From assembly GCA_934454145.1 (NCBI GenBank), contig CAKSFT010000008.1, positions 1 to 64,000 of the forward strand: DNA of 64,000 nucleotides, read 5' to 3'. Positions within the stretch are counted from its first letter, which is position 1. The number at the start of each line of letters is the position of its first letter. The notes under the pieces were generated by a model. The model saw only the letters and a list, made by a program, of their open reading frames with translations, did not search any database and had not been told where the DNA came from. The DNA comes from an uncultured Clostridia bacterium (lineage in GTDB: Bacteria; Bacillota; Clostridia; UBA1381). Shown piece by piece: positions 17,801 through 26,779 of the stretch. Made by a program: the position numbers and the translations under genes.

Positions 17801-18335
17801 TGTCAAGCTTGTGGATAACGGAATGTGTGACGGCATGTTTATGCGTCTGTGCGGAATAATAAGCACAAGGAAAAACAAGACAACAAGAAACAATTCGCAA
17901 ATGGCATTTGTGACGCTTGAGGATATGTACGGTTCACTGGAATGTATCGTGTTTCCAAAGGTGCTTATGCAATATTCTCATGTTTTGCAGGAGGGCGAAG
18001 TTGTTGTCATGGAGGGAAAACTGAGTATCCGTGATGACGAAGAGCCGAAAATTCTGTGCGAGAAAGCGACACCGATTGAAGGCGTGGAAAACACGCCGAG
18101 GACAGTTTTTATAAAAATCCCTGACAAAAATCCGTCGGCAATCGAGGGCTTGACAAAGACGGCAAAGGAGCACCCGGGGACAGTAAATGTGTGCATTTAT
18201 ATTGAATCAACAAAGGAAAGATTTAATGTCCCTGACAATTTGAAGGTGTCGGGGACACAAAAATGTGTCTCGGATTTGGAAAAGTGCTTTGGAAAAGAAT
18301 GTGTAAAAGCGGTTTTTTTGCCAAAATATATATAA
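14850..18335 (+). CDS. dnaE: DNA polymerase III alpha subunit
   Basis: 1161 residues from a TTG start with TAGGAGGG upstream. The N-terminal PHP domain is shown by FVHLHTHTEYSLLDG and TDHGAMYG. The palm active site has GPGRGSAAGS near 355 and PDIDIDFE near 397. The middle of the protein contains YQEQVMQI, and an OB-fold follows near the C-terminus. This is the DnaE1 type. The replicative partner PolC is not in the window. In Clostridia dnaE often sits near pfkA, as here. Confidence 0.97.
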   Translation: MTDFVHLHTHTEYSLLDGASRIGDLIKKAKEQGMKSLAITDHGAMYGVVDFYKEAVANGIKPIIGCEVYVAPRTRFDKTHEYDSKYSHLILLAENQTGYKNLIKIVSAGFTEGFYYKPRVDFELLEKYSEGLIVLSACLAGEIPKAILNGSYDEAKAIAEKYIKVFGKDNYFIEIQDHGLADQKRSNPELIRLARELGLGIVATNDIHYVNKEDAEAQDILMCIQMDRTVDDPERMKFETEEFYLKSPEEMADLFSYVPESIENTVKIAERCNVDFDFKTRHLPSYDVPDGKEPFEYLRELCYEGLRKKYKNADEDVKQRLDFELSVIKNMGFVDYFLIVWDFIHFAKNNGVMVGPGRGSAAGSIVAYTLGITGIDPIRYNLLFERFLNPARVSMPDIDIDFEPEGRQKVINYVIGKYGSDKVSQIITFGTMKAKLAIRDVGRALNIPYADVDRVAKLVPFDLKMTIDKALEISVELKQLYDADPRVKNLIDMARKLEGLPRHKSTHAAGVVITEEPTVNYIPLQTNGDAVTTQFVKDTVEELGLLKMDFLGLRNLTIIENAIKIIEKTKGIKIDMSEISYDIKEVYDNIATGNTEGMFQIESAGMKSFMQELRPTSLEDITAGISLYRPGPMESIPMYLHNKNHPEDIKYKHPLLKDILDVTYGCMVYQEQVMQIVRTLAGYSLGDADLLRRVISKKKMDKMEIERKNFIYGKTDENGNVVIKGCVNNGIDEKTAIDIFDEMYDFANYAFNKSHAAAYAYITYQTAYLKTFYPAEYMASLISSVDDLDKANMYIVNAKNMGISLFPPDVNKSADTFTVEGNSIRFGLSAVKNVGRGFIQRLMQEREENGPFCGFSDFVSRMIDKDINKRAVESMIMCGAFDSMGVKRSQLMAVYEEAISAEGEARRGNLEGQFSLFDDDAPKEMEFPEREEFSKRELLKMEKQTIGMYLSGHPVEEYTDRIAKITKYNIGNVLSAVEKDEEGNVKLVDNGMCDGMFMRLCGIISTRKNKTTRNNSQMAFVTLEDMYGSLECIVFPKVLMQYSHVLQEGEVVVMEGKLSIRDDEEPKILCEKATPIEGVENTPRTVFIKIPDKNPSAIEGLTKTAKEHPGTVNVCIYIESTKERFNVPDNLKVSGTQKCVSDLEKCFGKECVKAVFLPKYI

Positions 18336-18357
18336 TGTAAAAATTTTACTTGATTTT

Positions 18358-18386
18358 TTGATAAAACTGATGTAAAATATTATTGT
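18358..18386 (+). promoter_or_regulatory. candidate promoter of mtrB
   Basis: TTGATA (18358-18363), 17 bases, TATTGT (18381-18386), in the 77-base gap after dnaE. A moderate match. Confidence 0.5.
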
Positions 18387-18412
18387 ATACCTTTGGAGAA
18401 AGAGGGAAAACG

Positions 18413-18643
18413 ATGGAAAACGATAATATATTAAATGATTATATAGTTGTGAAGGCTTTGGAGGACGGAGTGACCATCATGGGACTGACGCGCGGTGCAA
18501 ACACAAGATTTCATCATATTGAAAAGCTTGACTCGGGCGAAGTGTATGTGGCACAGTTTACCGAAACGACATCTGCCGTGAAAGTGAAAGGCAATGCAAT
18601 GATTTATACAAAGCACGGCGAAGTCAAGGCAGGGAATAATTAG
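18413..18643 (+). CDS. mtrB: trp RNA-binding attenuation protein (TRAP)
   Basis: 76 residues, the length of TRAP, which forms an 11-subunit ring. When loaded with tryptophan it wraps (G/U)AG repeats in trp leader RNA. The match is direct: VVKALEDG, GLTRG, FHH-x-EKLD and AQFTE-x-TSA-x-KV. The RNA-contacting lysines 37 and 56 of the B. subtilis protein are kept (here K38 and K57), and Arg58 is replaced by Lys59. AGAGGGAAAACG lies upstream of the ATG. Next come a DUF2007-like gene and pfkA. No trp genes are in this window, so the target is elsewhere. Confidence 0.94.
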   Translation: MENDNILNDYIVVKALEDGVTIMGLTRGANTRFHHIEKLDSGEVYVAQFTETTSAVKVKGNAMIYTKHGEVKAGNN

Positions 18644-18655
18644 GAGAGAGGTATT

Positions 18656-18850
18656 ATGTGGACAACGGTATATATATCACAGACTGCGGAAGAGGCAGGA
18701 AAAATCAGGGCGATTCTTGAGGATAATGGGGTTATCGTCAAAAACAGGAGGGTGACAAACCCCGACAACGGGGAATGTTATTTTGAAATCCTTGTACCCT
18801 CGAAAGAGGTGGCGGCGGCTCATGGTCTGATAATAGATGCAGAACTTTAA
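18656..18850 (+). CDS. DUF2007-like small protein next to pfkA
   Basis: 64 residues starting MWTTVYISQTAEEAGKIRAIL, a ferredoxin-like fold pattern seen in small DUF2007-type proteins that often precede pfkA in Clostridia. The role is not established. GGAGAGAGG precedes the ATG. The gap to mtrB is 12 bases and to pfkA 22 bases, so all three should be on one transcript. Confidence 0.75.
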   Translation: MWTTVYISQTAEEAGKIRAILEDNGVIVKNRRVTNPDNGECYFEILVPSKEVAAAHGLIIDAEL

Positions 18851-18872
18851 CAAAAGAAAGGAATGTAAGAGA

Positions 18873-19847
18873 ATGGGTGCAAATATAAAGAAAATAGGAG
18901 TTTTGACAAGCGGCGGTGATTCGCCGGGAATGAACGCGGCGATACGTGCCGTTGTGAGAACGGGAATATATCATAATATTGAAGTTTTGGGCATACATCA
19001 CGGCTATCATGGGCTTTTGAATGAAGAAATCGAGGAAATGGACGCAAGAAGCGTCGGAGAAACCCTCCAAAAAGGCGGTACAATTCTGCAGACAGCGCGC
19101 TGCCTTGAGTTTAAGGAACAAGCCGGTGTCATGAAGGGTGTCGAAATTGCGAAAAAGTACGGTATGGACGGACTTATCGTAATAGGCGGCGACGGTTCTT
19201 TTCGCGGTGCAAGAGATTTGACAAGGGCAGGTTTGCCGACGATTGCTATGCCGGGCACAATTGACAACGACATTGCGTGCAGCGAATATACCGTTGGTTT
19301 TGACACATGTCTGAATACCGTAAAAGACGCGGTGGACAAAATCCGTGACACATCATCGAGCCATGACAGGTGCTCTCTCATCGAAGTGATGGGGAGAAAT
19401 GCGGGATATATTGCGATACATGCGGCGATTGCCTGCGGCGCAGAGGTTGTGCTGATTCCGGAGAGAAAGTTTGACTTTGACAGCGATGTTATTTCTCCGA
19501 TTCTGGACGGAAAGGCAAGAGGCAAAAAGCACAGCATTGTTATTGTGGCAGAAGGTGTCGGCGGAGTTGCGGAAATGGCGAAAAAGATTGAGAACGCAAC
19601 AGGAATCGAATCGAGATATACCATAATCGGTCATGTACAGAGGGGCGGAAGCCCAACGGTGCGTGACAGAGTTGTTGCAAGTCAGATGGGTGCAAAGTCT
19701 GTGGAGCTGTTGCTGGAAGGGAAGTCCAACAGAATTGTCTGCATGAGGGACAGTCACATCACGGACGTTGACATTGAAGAAGGGCTGATGATGAAGAAAG
19801 ATGTTCCGCAGGAACTGATAGATTTGGCAAAGCAGCTTAGTATTTAA
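18873..19847 (+). CDS. pfkA: ATP-dependent 6-phosphofructokinase
   Basis: 324 residues, close to the usual bacterial length. It converts fructose 6-phosphate and ATP to fructose 1,6-bisphosphate, the committed step of glycolysis. Motifs: TSGGDSPGMNAAIR at the start, GGDGSFRGA, PGTIDNDI with the catalytic Asp, and GHVQRGGSPT for substrate binding. The GGDGS pattern indicates ATP rather than pyrophosphate use. I chose ATG 18873 because the protein alignment begins there; an upstream in-frame start overlaps the previous gene. A terminator follows. Confidence 0.97.
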   Translation: MGANIKKIGVLTSGGDSPGMNAAIRAVVRTGIYHNIEVLGIHHGYHGLLNEEIEEMDARSVGETLQKGGTILQTARCLEFKEQAGVMKGVEIAKKYGMDGLIVIGGDGSFRGARDLTRAGLPTIAMPGTIDNDIACSEYTVGFDTCLNTVKDAVDKIRDTSSSHDRCSLIEVMGRNAGYIAIHAAIACGAEVVLIPERKFDFDSDVISPILDGKARGKKHSIVIVAEGVGGVAEMAKKIENATGIESRYTIIGHVQRGGSPTVRDRVVASQMGAKSVELLLEGKSNRIVCMRDSHITDVDIEEGLMMKKDVPQELIDLAKQLSI

Positions 19848-19851
19848 AAAC

Positions 19852-19884
19852 ATGGGTGTGGCATTAGCCGCGCCCATATTTTTA
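19852..19884 (+). terminator. terminator of the pfkA unit
   Basis: ATGGGTGTGGC (19852-19862) pairs with GCCGCGCCCAT (19867-19877) across an ATTA loop, followed by TTTTT. Confidence 0.85.
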
Positions 19885-19994
19885 TGCATGATAAAACCGT
19901 TGCCTGAGCGCATGAGCTTTGTTGCAAAAAATTCAGAGCATGTTTTTCACGCTGCGGTTTGTGCCGCCATACGGCGGCGGAATGGAGGAACAAT

Positions 19995-20426
19995 ATGGAA
20001 AAATTCAGCGAAACATTCATAACAGTGCGATATGCCGAAACCGATATGATGGGGATAGTGCATCATTCGAGATATTATCCGTGGTTTGAAGCGGCACGGA
20101 CGGATTTTATCAAAAAATTCGGCAGAAGCTACAGAGAAATGGAGGCGGCGGGGATTTTGATGCCGCTTACGGAAACGCATGCGCATTATTATGCCGGGCT
20201 GACCTATGAGGACGAGGCGGTTGTCGTGTGCAGACTGACCGAGATGGGCACGGCAAAATGCAAATTTGAATATGAGGTTTACAGAAAAAGTGACAACAAG
20301 CTGACGACAACAGGCTATACCAAGCATGGATTTGTGGACAGGAATTTCCGACCGATAAATCTGAAAAAAACGGCATATGACATGTGGGCGGTTCTGGACG
20401 GGCTTGTATACGAGGCTGAAAAATAA
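19995..20426 (+). CDS. acyl-CoA thioesterase, YbgC/4HBT type
   Basis: 143 residues of the single hot-dog fold. The catalytic segment RYAETDMMGIVHHSRYYPWFE matches the D-x-x-G-(I/V)-V-x-x-x-x-Y pattern of 4-hydroxybenzoyl-CoA and YbgC-type thioesterases, which cleave acyl-CoA thioesters. The substrate cannot be told. The ATG is preceded by GGAGGAAC. A GCCGCC/GGCGGC hairpin lies directly upstream of the ribosome site (19970-19987). It sits between pfkA and the carboxypeptidase with gaps on both sides. Confidence 0.87.
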   Translation: MEKFSETFITVRYAETDMMGIVHHSRYYPWFEAARTDFIKKFGRSYREMEAAGILMPLTETHAHYYAGLTYEDEAVVVCRLTEMGTAKCKFEYEVYRKSDNKLTTTGYTKHGFVDRNFRPINLKKTAYDMWAVLDGLVYEAEK

Positions 20427-20516
20427 AATACATGCGGCGGATTTTGTGCCGCAACAGTCATATTATCAAAAAAAGGACAGTACAATATAGGTATAAAGCG
20501 AAAAGGAGCAAAATAT

Positions 20517-21653
20517 ATGAAAAAGCTTATATCTGCAATATGTGCTGTCTGTTTTTTTATTCCGCAGATTCCGGCAGGGGCGATGTCGGAGGCGCCGGCG
20601 GTTAATGCAAAATCCATGATTTTGATTGAAGAATCCACAGGAGAAGTCTTGGCAGAGAACAATGCCGACGAGCAATTGCCGATTGCAAGCGTGACAAAAA
20701 TCATGACGCTTTTGCTTGTCATGGAGGCTTTGGATTCGGGAAAGATACATTTGGAGGATATGGTGCCCGTGAGCGAAAATGCGATGAGCATGGGCGGCTC
20801 GACAATGTTCCTCGAGGCAGGAGAGGAGCTTTCTGTCGATGAGATGATAAAAGGGATTGCCGTCGCCTCGGCAAACGACGGATGCGTTGCCATGGCGGAA
20901 TTTATATCGGGCAGTGAGGAAACCTTTGTCGACAATATGAACAAGCGTGCCGCAGAACTGGGCATGGAAAACACGCATTTCATGAATACGAACGGACTTG
21001 ACGAAGAGGGGCATTATTCCTCCGCACGTGACGTGGCGAAGATGTCAAGGGAACTTATTGCTCACCAAAAAATATTTGATTATACAACCATATGGACGGG
21101 CATGATGCATAATGATAAATTTGAACTGGCAAATACAAATAAGCTGATTCGCTTTTACAAAGGTGCAAACGGCTTGAAAACAGGCTCTACCTCTTTGGCA
21201 GGGTGCTGTCTTTCTGCTTCGGCAAAAAGAGAGGGAATGCAGCTTATCGCCGTTGTGTTGGGCGCGCCTTCGTCAAAAGACCGATTCAACGGCGCACGGG
21301 CACTACTTGATTATGGTTTTGCAAACTATGCGGTTGAAAATCTGTGTGAGGGTGAAGAGAGAACCGTAAAGGTGCAAAAAGGTGTCCGGGACGAAGTCAA
21401 AGTAAAGGCGGCAAATGATTCGGGGGTTCTTATGGCAAAGGAACTGAAAAGCAGCGCGGAAACAGTGTACGAATTGCCGGAGGAAATATGTGCGCCGATA
21501 GCGGAAAATGACAAGATTGGCATTGTGAAAATCATGGCAAACGGGGAGGTCATCGCGGAGCGTGAACTGCTTGCGGCACATGATGTTGCAAAAAAGGGCT
21601 TTTTGATGTGGTTTGTCGACATGATCGAAATGTTTTTGGTGAAGGTAAGCTGA
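20517..21653 (+). CDS. D-alanyl-D-alanine carboxypeptidase (PBP5/DacF type)
   Basis: 378 residues. A signal peptide (MKKLISAICAVCFFIPQIPAGA) leads to export. The penicillin-binding triad is complete: S58-V-T-K61, SAN in VASANDG, and KTG in LKTGSTSLAG. This class trims the terminal D-Ala from peptidoglycan stem peptides. The C-terminus, after a beta-sandwich domain, ends in an amphipathic or hydrophobic stretch (GFLMWFVDMIEMFLVK) that anchors the protein to the membrane. A strong terminator follows. dacF is the likely equivalent, but I leave the symbol open. Confidence 0.93.
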   Translation: MKKLISAICAVCFFIPQIPAGAMSEAPAVNAKSMILIEESTGEVLAENNADEQLPIASVTKIMTLLLVMEALDSGKIHLEDMVPVSENAMSMGGSTMFLEAGEELSVDEMIKGIAVASANDGCVAMAEFISGSEETFVDNMNKRAAELGMENTHFMNTNGLDEEGHYSSARDVAKMSRELIAHQKIFDYTTIWTGMMHNDKFELANTNKLIRFYKGANGLKTGSTSLAGCCLSASAKREGMQLIAVVLGAPSSKDRFNGARALLDYGFANYAVENLCEGEERTVKVQKGVRDEVKVKAANDSGVLMAKELKSSAETVYELPEEICAPIAENDKIGIVKIMANGEVIAERELLAAHDVAKKGFLMWFVDMIEMFLVKVS

Positions 21654-21654
21654 C

Positions 21655-21707
21655 ACAAGGGGTTGCGGTAAGCATGATTTGTTTTGCCGCAGCCCCTTGT
21701 AAATTTT
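21655..21707 (+). terminator. terminator of the carboxypeptidase gene
   Basis: ACAAGGGGTTGCGG (21655-21668) pairs with CCGCAGCCCCTTGT (21687-21700), followed by AAATTTTT. Confidence 0.85.
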
Positions 21708-21754
21708 TGCATAAATGAGGGGAAAAGAGGTTTGTTTTTCTGATATAAAATTTC

Positions 21755-21783
21755 TTGACAAGTCAATCCAATTGAAATATAAT
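21755..21783 (+). promoter_or_regulatory. promoter of the first alpha-mannosidase
   Basis: TTGACA (21755-21760), 17 bases, TATAAT (21778-21783). A perfect consensus. Confidence 0.88.
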
Positions 21784-21828
21784 AGGAAAAAATGACAGGA
21801 AAAACATACAAGAAAGGAAAAAAAGACT

Positions 21829-24282
21829 ATGAAACCAAGAGTGCATTTGTTGTGTAACGCCCACATAGACCCGGTGTGGCTGTGGCGGCGCAATGAAGGG
21901 GCAGCAGAGGCGATTTCGACCTTCCGCGCGGCGGCGGACTTCTGCGAAAAATATGACGGGTTTGTTTTTAACCACAATGAGGCTTTGCTGTACGAATGGG
22001 TGGAGGAATACGAACCGGAGCTTTTTGAAAGAATAAAAAAGCTTGTAAAAGACGGAAAATGGAAGATTATGGGAGGGTGGTATCTTCAGCCGGATTGTCA
22101 GATGATAAGCGGCGAATCTTTTATACGCCAGATTGAATACGGAAGAAGATATTTTGAAGAAAAATTTTCGGTAAAGCCGACAATCGCCGTGAATTTTGAC
22201 CCGTTCGGACATTCGCGGGGGCTTGTACAGCTTTTGCAGAAAACGGGATACCGCGGATATGTGTTTATGAGGACGGGACCGTATCACTATAGTTTCAAGT
22301 GGAAGGGCTTTGACGGGAGTGAGGTTGTCGGACACAGAATATATGGCGGATATAATTCACTGCGAGGGGAAGCGGCAAAAAAAATTGAATATTTTCTTGA
22401 TGATTATGTCAAAAATCCCAACAATGACGTGAAAAGCGCATTGGTGACATGGGGAGTCGGGAATCACGGCGGTGGTGCATCTGTCGCCGATATTAAAGAT
22501 ATTTTGAAACTGACCGCCGGGAGAGAGGATGCAGAACTTATACAGTCAGACTTGGAAAGCTTTTTTGACGAAATCGACACTGGGGCTTTGCCGATAAAAG
22601 AAGAATCGATTGAACATTGCATGGTGGGGTGTTACACCTCCATGGCGCGTATAAAGCAGCTGCACCGACGCCTGGAAAACCGTATAGGTTTTTGCGAAAA
22701 AATATCGGCGCATGCGTCACATATGTATGGCACGGAATTTGGTGATAATCTTGAAAAAGCAAGAAAAAAGCTGATGTTTTCACAATTCCATGACATCTTG
22801 CCGGGAAGCTGTGTAAGACCGGCGGAGGAGGAAGCGGTTGCCATGCTTGACTGTGGGCTGAGCCTGGCAGACGAACAGATTGAAAAAGCATTTTTTGCGC
22901 TATGTGCAGGGCAATGCAAGCAGGGAGAAAACGAAATACCCATTATGGTATACAATCCGCACCCATATCCGATAAGAGAGGACATCTCGGCGGAATTTTG
23001 CCTGGCGGGGCAGAATTGGAATGCAGACGAATATACCGTCGGCGAAGTGTATGACGAAAACGGCAATCCGCTCCCGACACAGAACGAACAGCCGGCAAGC
23101 TCACTGAACCTTGACTGGCGCAAAAAGATAGTGTTTTCCGCGGAGCTTGCGCCGTTTACAATGAACAGGTTTAACTGCCGCCTGAGTGTTGTGAAGAACA
23201 GGAAAAAAATCATGCCGTATGATTCCGATGACGAATATATAACAGTGAAAAGAAGGGGGAGCACTGTCAAAATCAGCAAAAAGACAGGACTTATAGAATC
23301 ATACACAAAGGGCGGCACCGAATTTTTGAAAAACGCCGGTGCAATCTCGGTTATCGAGGACAGCGAGGACCCGTGGGGAATGACTGTAGACCGTTTTGAC
23401 CGCACAATCGGGAAAATGAAGCTGATGACGGCAGAGGCGGCAAATGCATTCTGCGGATATCCGGAGGAAAAAAACGACTGTGTGAGAGTGATTGAAAACG
23501 GCGCGGTGCGCATGGTTGTTCAGGCATTTTTTGAATACCAAAGGAGCATTGCTGTCATAAAGTACATAATACCCAAAAACAGCGATTCGGTTGACATATC
23601 TGTAAAAATGCTTGCAAATGACTGCAACAGAATGTTTAAATTGCTTGTTCCGACTGTGTTTGATGACGCGGAATATGTGGGTCAGACAGCATTCGGGACG
23701 CAAAAGCTTGCCAAGGGCGGCGAAGAGGTTGTTTTCCATCAGTGGTGCGGACTGCGCGATGCCGACAGGCAGGTGTGTGTGATAAATGCCGACAGGTATG
23801 GCGGCTCGGGCGACGGGAAAACAATTGAAATATCGCTTTTGAGAACCCCTGTCTATTCCGCGCACCCGATTCCGGAAAGGCAGATTGTGGAGAAAAACCG
23901 ATACACTCCGCATATAGACATGGGAGAACGTGACTTTGACTTTCGCATTATATGCGGCGGCGAGGAATTGAAGTGTGACAGCGAGGCGGCAGAGTTCAAC
24001 ATGCCCCCGGAGGCGCTGTCCTTCTTCCCGGGCGGAAACGGGGCAAAACCCACAGCTTTTGCGGAGCTGGACAACAAAAATATAATAATGACCGCTGCAA
24101 AAGCCGCAGACAACGGAAAGTATGTCATAAGGCTTTATAATTCATCAGCAGAGAAACAGCGTGCAAAGCTGAAGGTTATGGGAATATGTGAAGAAATCAG
24201 CCTTGGGAGATTTGAAGTGAAGGCATATATCGCAGAAAACGGAAGATTGCTTGAAGGGGACATACTGGGGAACAGAAAATAG
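21829..24282 (+). CDS. GH38 alpha-mannosidase, copy 1
   Basis: 817 residues. GH38 enzymes release alpha-linked mannose with a zinc ion. The zinc site starts with AHIDPVWLW (His12, Asp14), and the nucleophile Asp124 lies in NFDPFGHS. A further zinc-type histidine motif SQFHDILPGS follows near 320. Beta-sandwich domains fill the C-terminal half. No signal peptide is seen, so the enzyme is cytoplasmic and would act on imported mannosides. AAGAAAGGAAAAAAAGACT precedes the ATG. A second, diverged GH38 gene follows with its own promoter. Confidence 0.93.
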   Translation: MKPRVHLLCNAHIDPVWLWRRNEGAAEAISTFRAAADFCEKYDGFVFNHNEALLYEWVEEYEPELFERIKKLVKDGKWKIMGGWYLQPDCQMISGESFIRQIEYGRRYFEEKFSVKPTIAVNFDPFGHSRGLVQLLQKTGYRGYVFMRTGPYHYSFKWKGFDGSEVVGHRIYGGYNSLRGEAAKKIEYFLDDYVKNPNNDVKSALVTWGVGNHGGGASVADIKDILKLTAGREDAELIQSDLESFFDEIDTGALPIKEESIEHCMVGCYTSMARIKQLHRRLENRIGFCEKISAHASHMYGTEFGDNLEKARKKLMFSQFHDILPGSCVRPAEEEAVAMLDCGLSLADEQIEKAFFALCAGQCKQGENEIPIMVYNPHPYPIREDISAEFCLAGQNWNADEYTVGEVYDENGNPLPTQNEQPASSLNLDWRKKIVFSAELAPFTMNRFNCRLSVVKNRKKIMPYDSDDEYITVKRRGSTVKISKKTGLIESYTKGGTEFLKNAGAISVIEDSEDPWGMTVDRFDRTIGKMKLMTAEAANAFCGYPEEKNDCVRVIENGAVRMVVQAFFEYQRSIAVIKYIIPKNSDSVDISVKMLANDCNRMFKLLVPTVFDDAEYVGQTAFGTQKLAKGGEEVVFHQWCGLRDADRQVCVINADRYGGSGDGKTIEISLLRTPVYSAHPIPERQIVEKNRYTPHIDMGERDFDFRIICGGEELKCDSEAAEFNMPPEALSFFPGGNGAKPTAFAELDNKNIIMTAAKAADNGKYVIRLYNSSAEKQRAKLKVMGICEEISLGRFEVKAYIAENGRLLEGDILGNRK

Positions 24283-24321
24283 TCATTTCGTATAAAAACA
24301 CATGCCTTTTGTCCGGAGCGG

Positions 24322-24350
24322 TTGACACCCCAAAAACGCTGTGCTATAAT
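24322..24350 (+). promoter_or_regulatory. promoter of the second alpha-mannosidase
   Basis: TTGACA (24322-24327), 17 bases, TATAAT (24345-24350). A perfect consensus. Confidence 0.88.
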
Positions 24351-24406
24351 TTGCCGTGTATAAATGGTTTGTACATCATTGACCAAAGGAAGGAATGCAG
24401 ATTTAT

Positions 24407-26779
24407 ATGAAAAAAATATGTATGGTGGGGAACACCCACTTTGACCCGGTGTGGCTGTGGCGATGGAACGAGGCGATGTCGTCGATTACGGCGACATTCC
24501 GTTCTGCGCTGGAGAGAATGAAGGAGTATCCGGACTTTAAATATTCCTTTTCGGCACCGGCAGTGTTTGAATGGATAAAAAACACTGACCGGGAATTGTT
24601 TGAAGAAATAAAACAGCGCGTAAAAGAGGGAAGATGGGAGCTTTGCGAGGGCTGGTGGCTTCAGCCGGACTGCTGTTCCGCTTTGGGGGAAAGTTATGTA
24701 AGGCAGGGGCTTTATGCCCAACAGTATCTGGATAAAAACTTCGGAAAAAGAAGCAAAACGGTTTTTAATATAGACAGCTTTGGGCACCCGGGGACACTGC
24801 CGCAGATTCTTTCCGGCTGCGGAATAGAAAACTATGTTTTCTGGCGCCCAAATGAAGAACACAAACACCTGGACACACCGCTTTTTGTGTGGAAAGGGGA
24901 AAACGGGACATCTGTCAAAACCTACAGAATCGGCGGTGACGGCGGTGAGATTTTCACAGCGGACATCACAGAAGAAACACTGAACCCATTGGTTGAAAAC
25001 ATGGAAAATATTCCGCATGACCTTATGGTTGTGTACGGCGTGACAGACCATGGCGGCGCGCCCACAAAAGCCATGATAGAAAAAATCATGGAGAAGAAAG
25101 AACAGATAAAGGATTCTGCGGAAATGAAGTTCTCGGGCGTGGAAGAATTTTTTGACGATGCCGATATGAATGGTTTGCCCGAAATAGAGGACGAGCTGCT
25201 TGTGAAGTTTATAGGGCCGTATTCAAACAATACGCAGATAAAAAAGAACAACAGACATGCGGAATATGCCGTTATGAATGCGGAAAAAGCGGCTGTTCTG
25301 GCAGAAAAATTGCTGGGAAGAGAATACCCCAAGGATAAAATACGCGAATGTTGGCAGGATATAATGTTCAACCAATTCCATGATATTCTGGGCGGCTGCT
25401 GTATAAAAGACGCTTATTTTGACGCGAGGAATCTGCACGGGCGTGCAATACAGACATCTGATGAAATTACGCATTTCTCATTGCAGAGTATCACAAACAA
25501 GATAAAGATGCCGGGGAAAAACCCAGACAATGCGTGGAATCTTGTCGTGTGGAATCTCAACGGTGCAGAATTTGACAGCGAAATTGAGGCAGAGGTGCAG
25601 TGGGCATGGGAATTTGACTGGTATGACGGCGGAATTGAGCTTGCGGACAGTGACGGAAAAATTGTCCCGTGTCAGATAATTGATGAATTATCGGTTATCC
25701 CGAAGTTCCGCTCAAGGTTTGTTTTCAAGGCAAAAATTCCGCCTTTGGGCTACAAGTGTTTTGTTGTAAAACAGACGGGGCCGAGAAAGGCGGCAGAGAA
25801 GCAAAAGAAAGCGGAAAACGGGCGTTTTGCGGTGGAATACGGCGCAGACGGCGTGAAATCCGTGTATGATAAACACAAGAAAAAACAGGTGTTGTCCGCA
25901 CTGCTTGTGCCGTATGCGGTGGAAGATGAGTGCGACACATGGGGGTTTAACAAAATGGTGTACGAGCCGGAAAAGCACTTTATGACGCTCAAAAACTGCC
26001 GAATCAAGGAGTCGGGAGAGATACGGACGACGCTGAGATTGGAATGGGAGTATAACAAGTCTTGTGTGGAACAGGAAATAAGCATATATGAAAGCCACAT
26101 TGACTGTCGATACAGAGCATTGTGGAACGAAGAAAAGAAGGCTTTGAAATTTATGGTTTCAGGCGGAAAGAAAATGAAAACTGTGTGCTCCGCACCGTAT
26201 GGAAGGACACAAAGACAAGCAAGCGAATATGAAAAGCCCATGGGCGAATGGATAAAGCTTTATGACGGCACGGACAATATTTCGGTGCTTTCGGACAGTG
26301 TTTTTGCATATAATTTTGACGGCGAAAGCCTGGGGCTGACGGTTTTGAGAAACTGCATATTCGGCGACCTGAGGACAGAGCCGCTTGATGAGAGCAAAAC
26401 ATATTCCTATATGGGACAAGGAGAAACGGAAGGCAGAATCAGAATTGTTTTTGAGTGCAATGAAGACATCGAAGGAATTCATTTTAACAATCCTCCGGTT
26501 ATCATATGCGAGGCGAACCATGGCGGGGAGTTGCCCCCTGTGGCTTCTTTTGCGGACGTACCGCAGGACATTGCGCTTTGCACTGTGAAAAAGGCGGAAG
26601 ACGGCAGAGGGTATGTTTTAAGACTTTATAACACCAAGAGTGAAAAGCAGTGCGCAAATGTGACATTGTTTGGAATTTCCTGCAATGTAGAATTGAATCC
26701 GCATGAGGTGCAGACCCTGCGCACTGTTCAGGAAGGTTTTTGCAGGGTAAATATGCTTGAGGAGAGTGATAAAAAATGA
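24407..26779 (+). CDS. GH38 alpha-mannosidase, copy 2
   Basis: 790 residues from ATG 24407. The in-frame ATG at 24395 lies one base from the AAGGAAGG site and is too close. The GH38 motifs are present: THFDPVWLW near the start, nucleophile Asp123 in NIDSFGHPG, and NQFHDILGGC near 325. It is clearly diverged from copy 1, so specificity for another mannoside linkage is likely. No signal peptide. Its last four bases overlap the start of an SGNH hydrolase gene (ATGA), so the two are translationally coupled. Confidence 0.92.
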   Translation: MKKICMVGNTHFDPVWLWRWNEAMSSITATFRSALERMKEYPDFKYSFSAPAVFEWIKNTDRELFEEIKQRVKEGRWELCEGWWLQPDCCSALGESYVRQGLYAQQYLDKNFGKRSKTVFNIDSFGHPGTLPQILSGCGIENYVFWRPNEEHKHLDTPLFVWKGENGTSVKTYRIGGDGGEIFTADITEETLNPLVENMENIPHDLMVVYGVTDHGGAPTKAMIEKIMEKKEQIKDSAEMKFSGVEEFFDDADMNGLPEIEDELLVKFIGPYSNNTQIKKNNRHAEYAVMNAEKAAVLAEKLLGREYPKDKIRECWQDIMFNQFHDILGGCCIKDAYFDARNLHGRAIQTSDEITHFSLQSITNKIKMPGKNPDNAWNLVVWNLNGAEFDSEIEAEVQWAWEFDWYDGGIELADSDGKIVPCQIIDELSVIPKFRSRFVFKAKIPPLGYKCFVVKQTGPRKAAEKQKKAENGRFAVEYGADGVKSVYDKHKKKQVLSALLVPYAVEDECDTWGFNKMVYEPEKHFMTLKNCRIKESGEIRTTLRLEWEYNKSCVEQEISIYESHIDCRYRALWNEEKKALKFMVSGGKKMKTVCSAPYGRTQRQASEYEKPMGEWIKLYDGTDNISVLSDSVFAYNFDGESLGLTVLRNCIFGDLRTEPLDESKTYSYMGQGETEGRIRIVFECNEDIEGIHFNNPPVIICEANHGGELPPVASFADVPQDIALCTVKKAEDGRGYVLRLYNTKSEKQCANVTLFGISCNVELNPHEVQTLRTVQEGFCRVNMLEESDKK

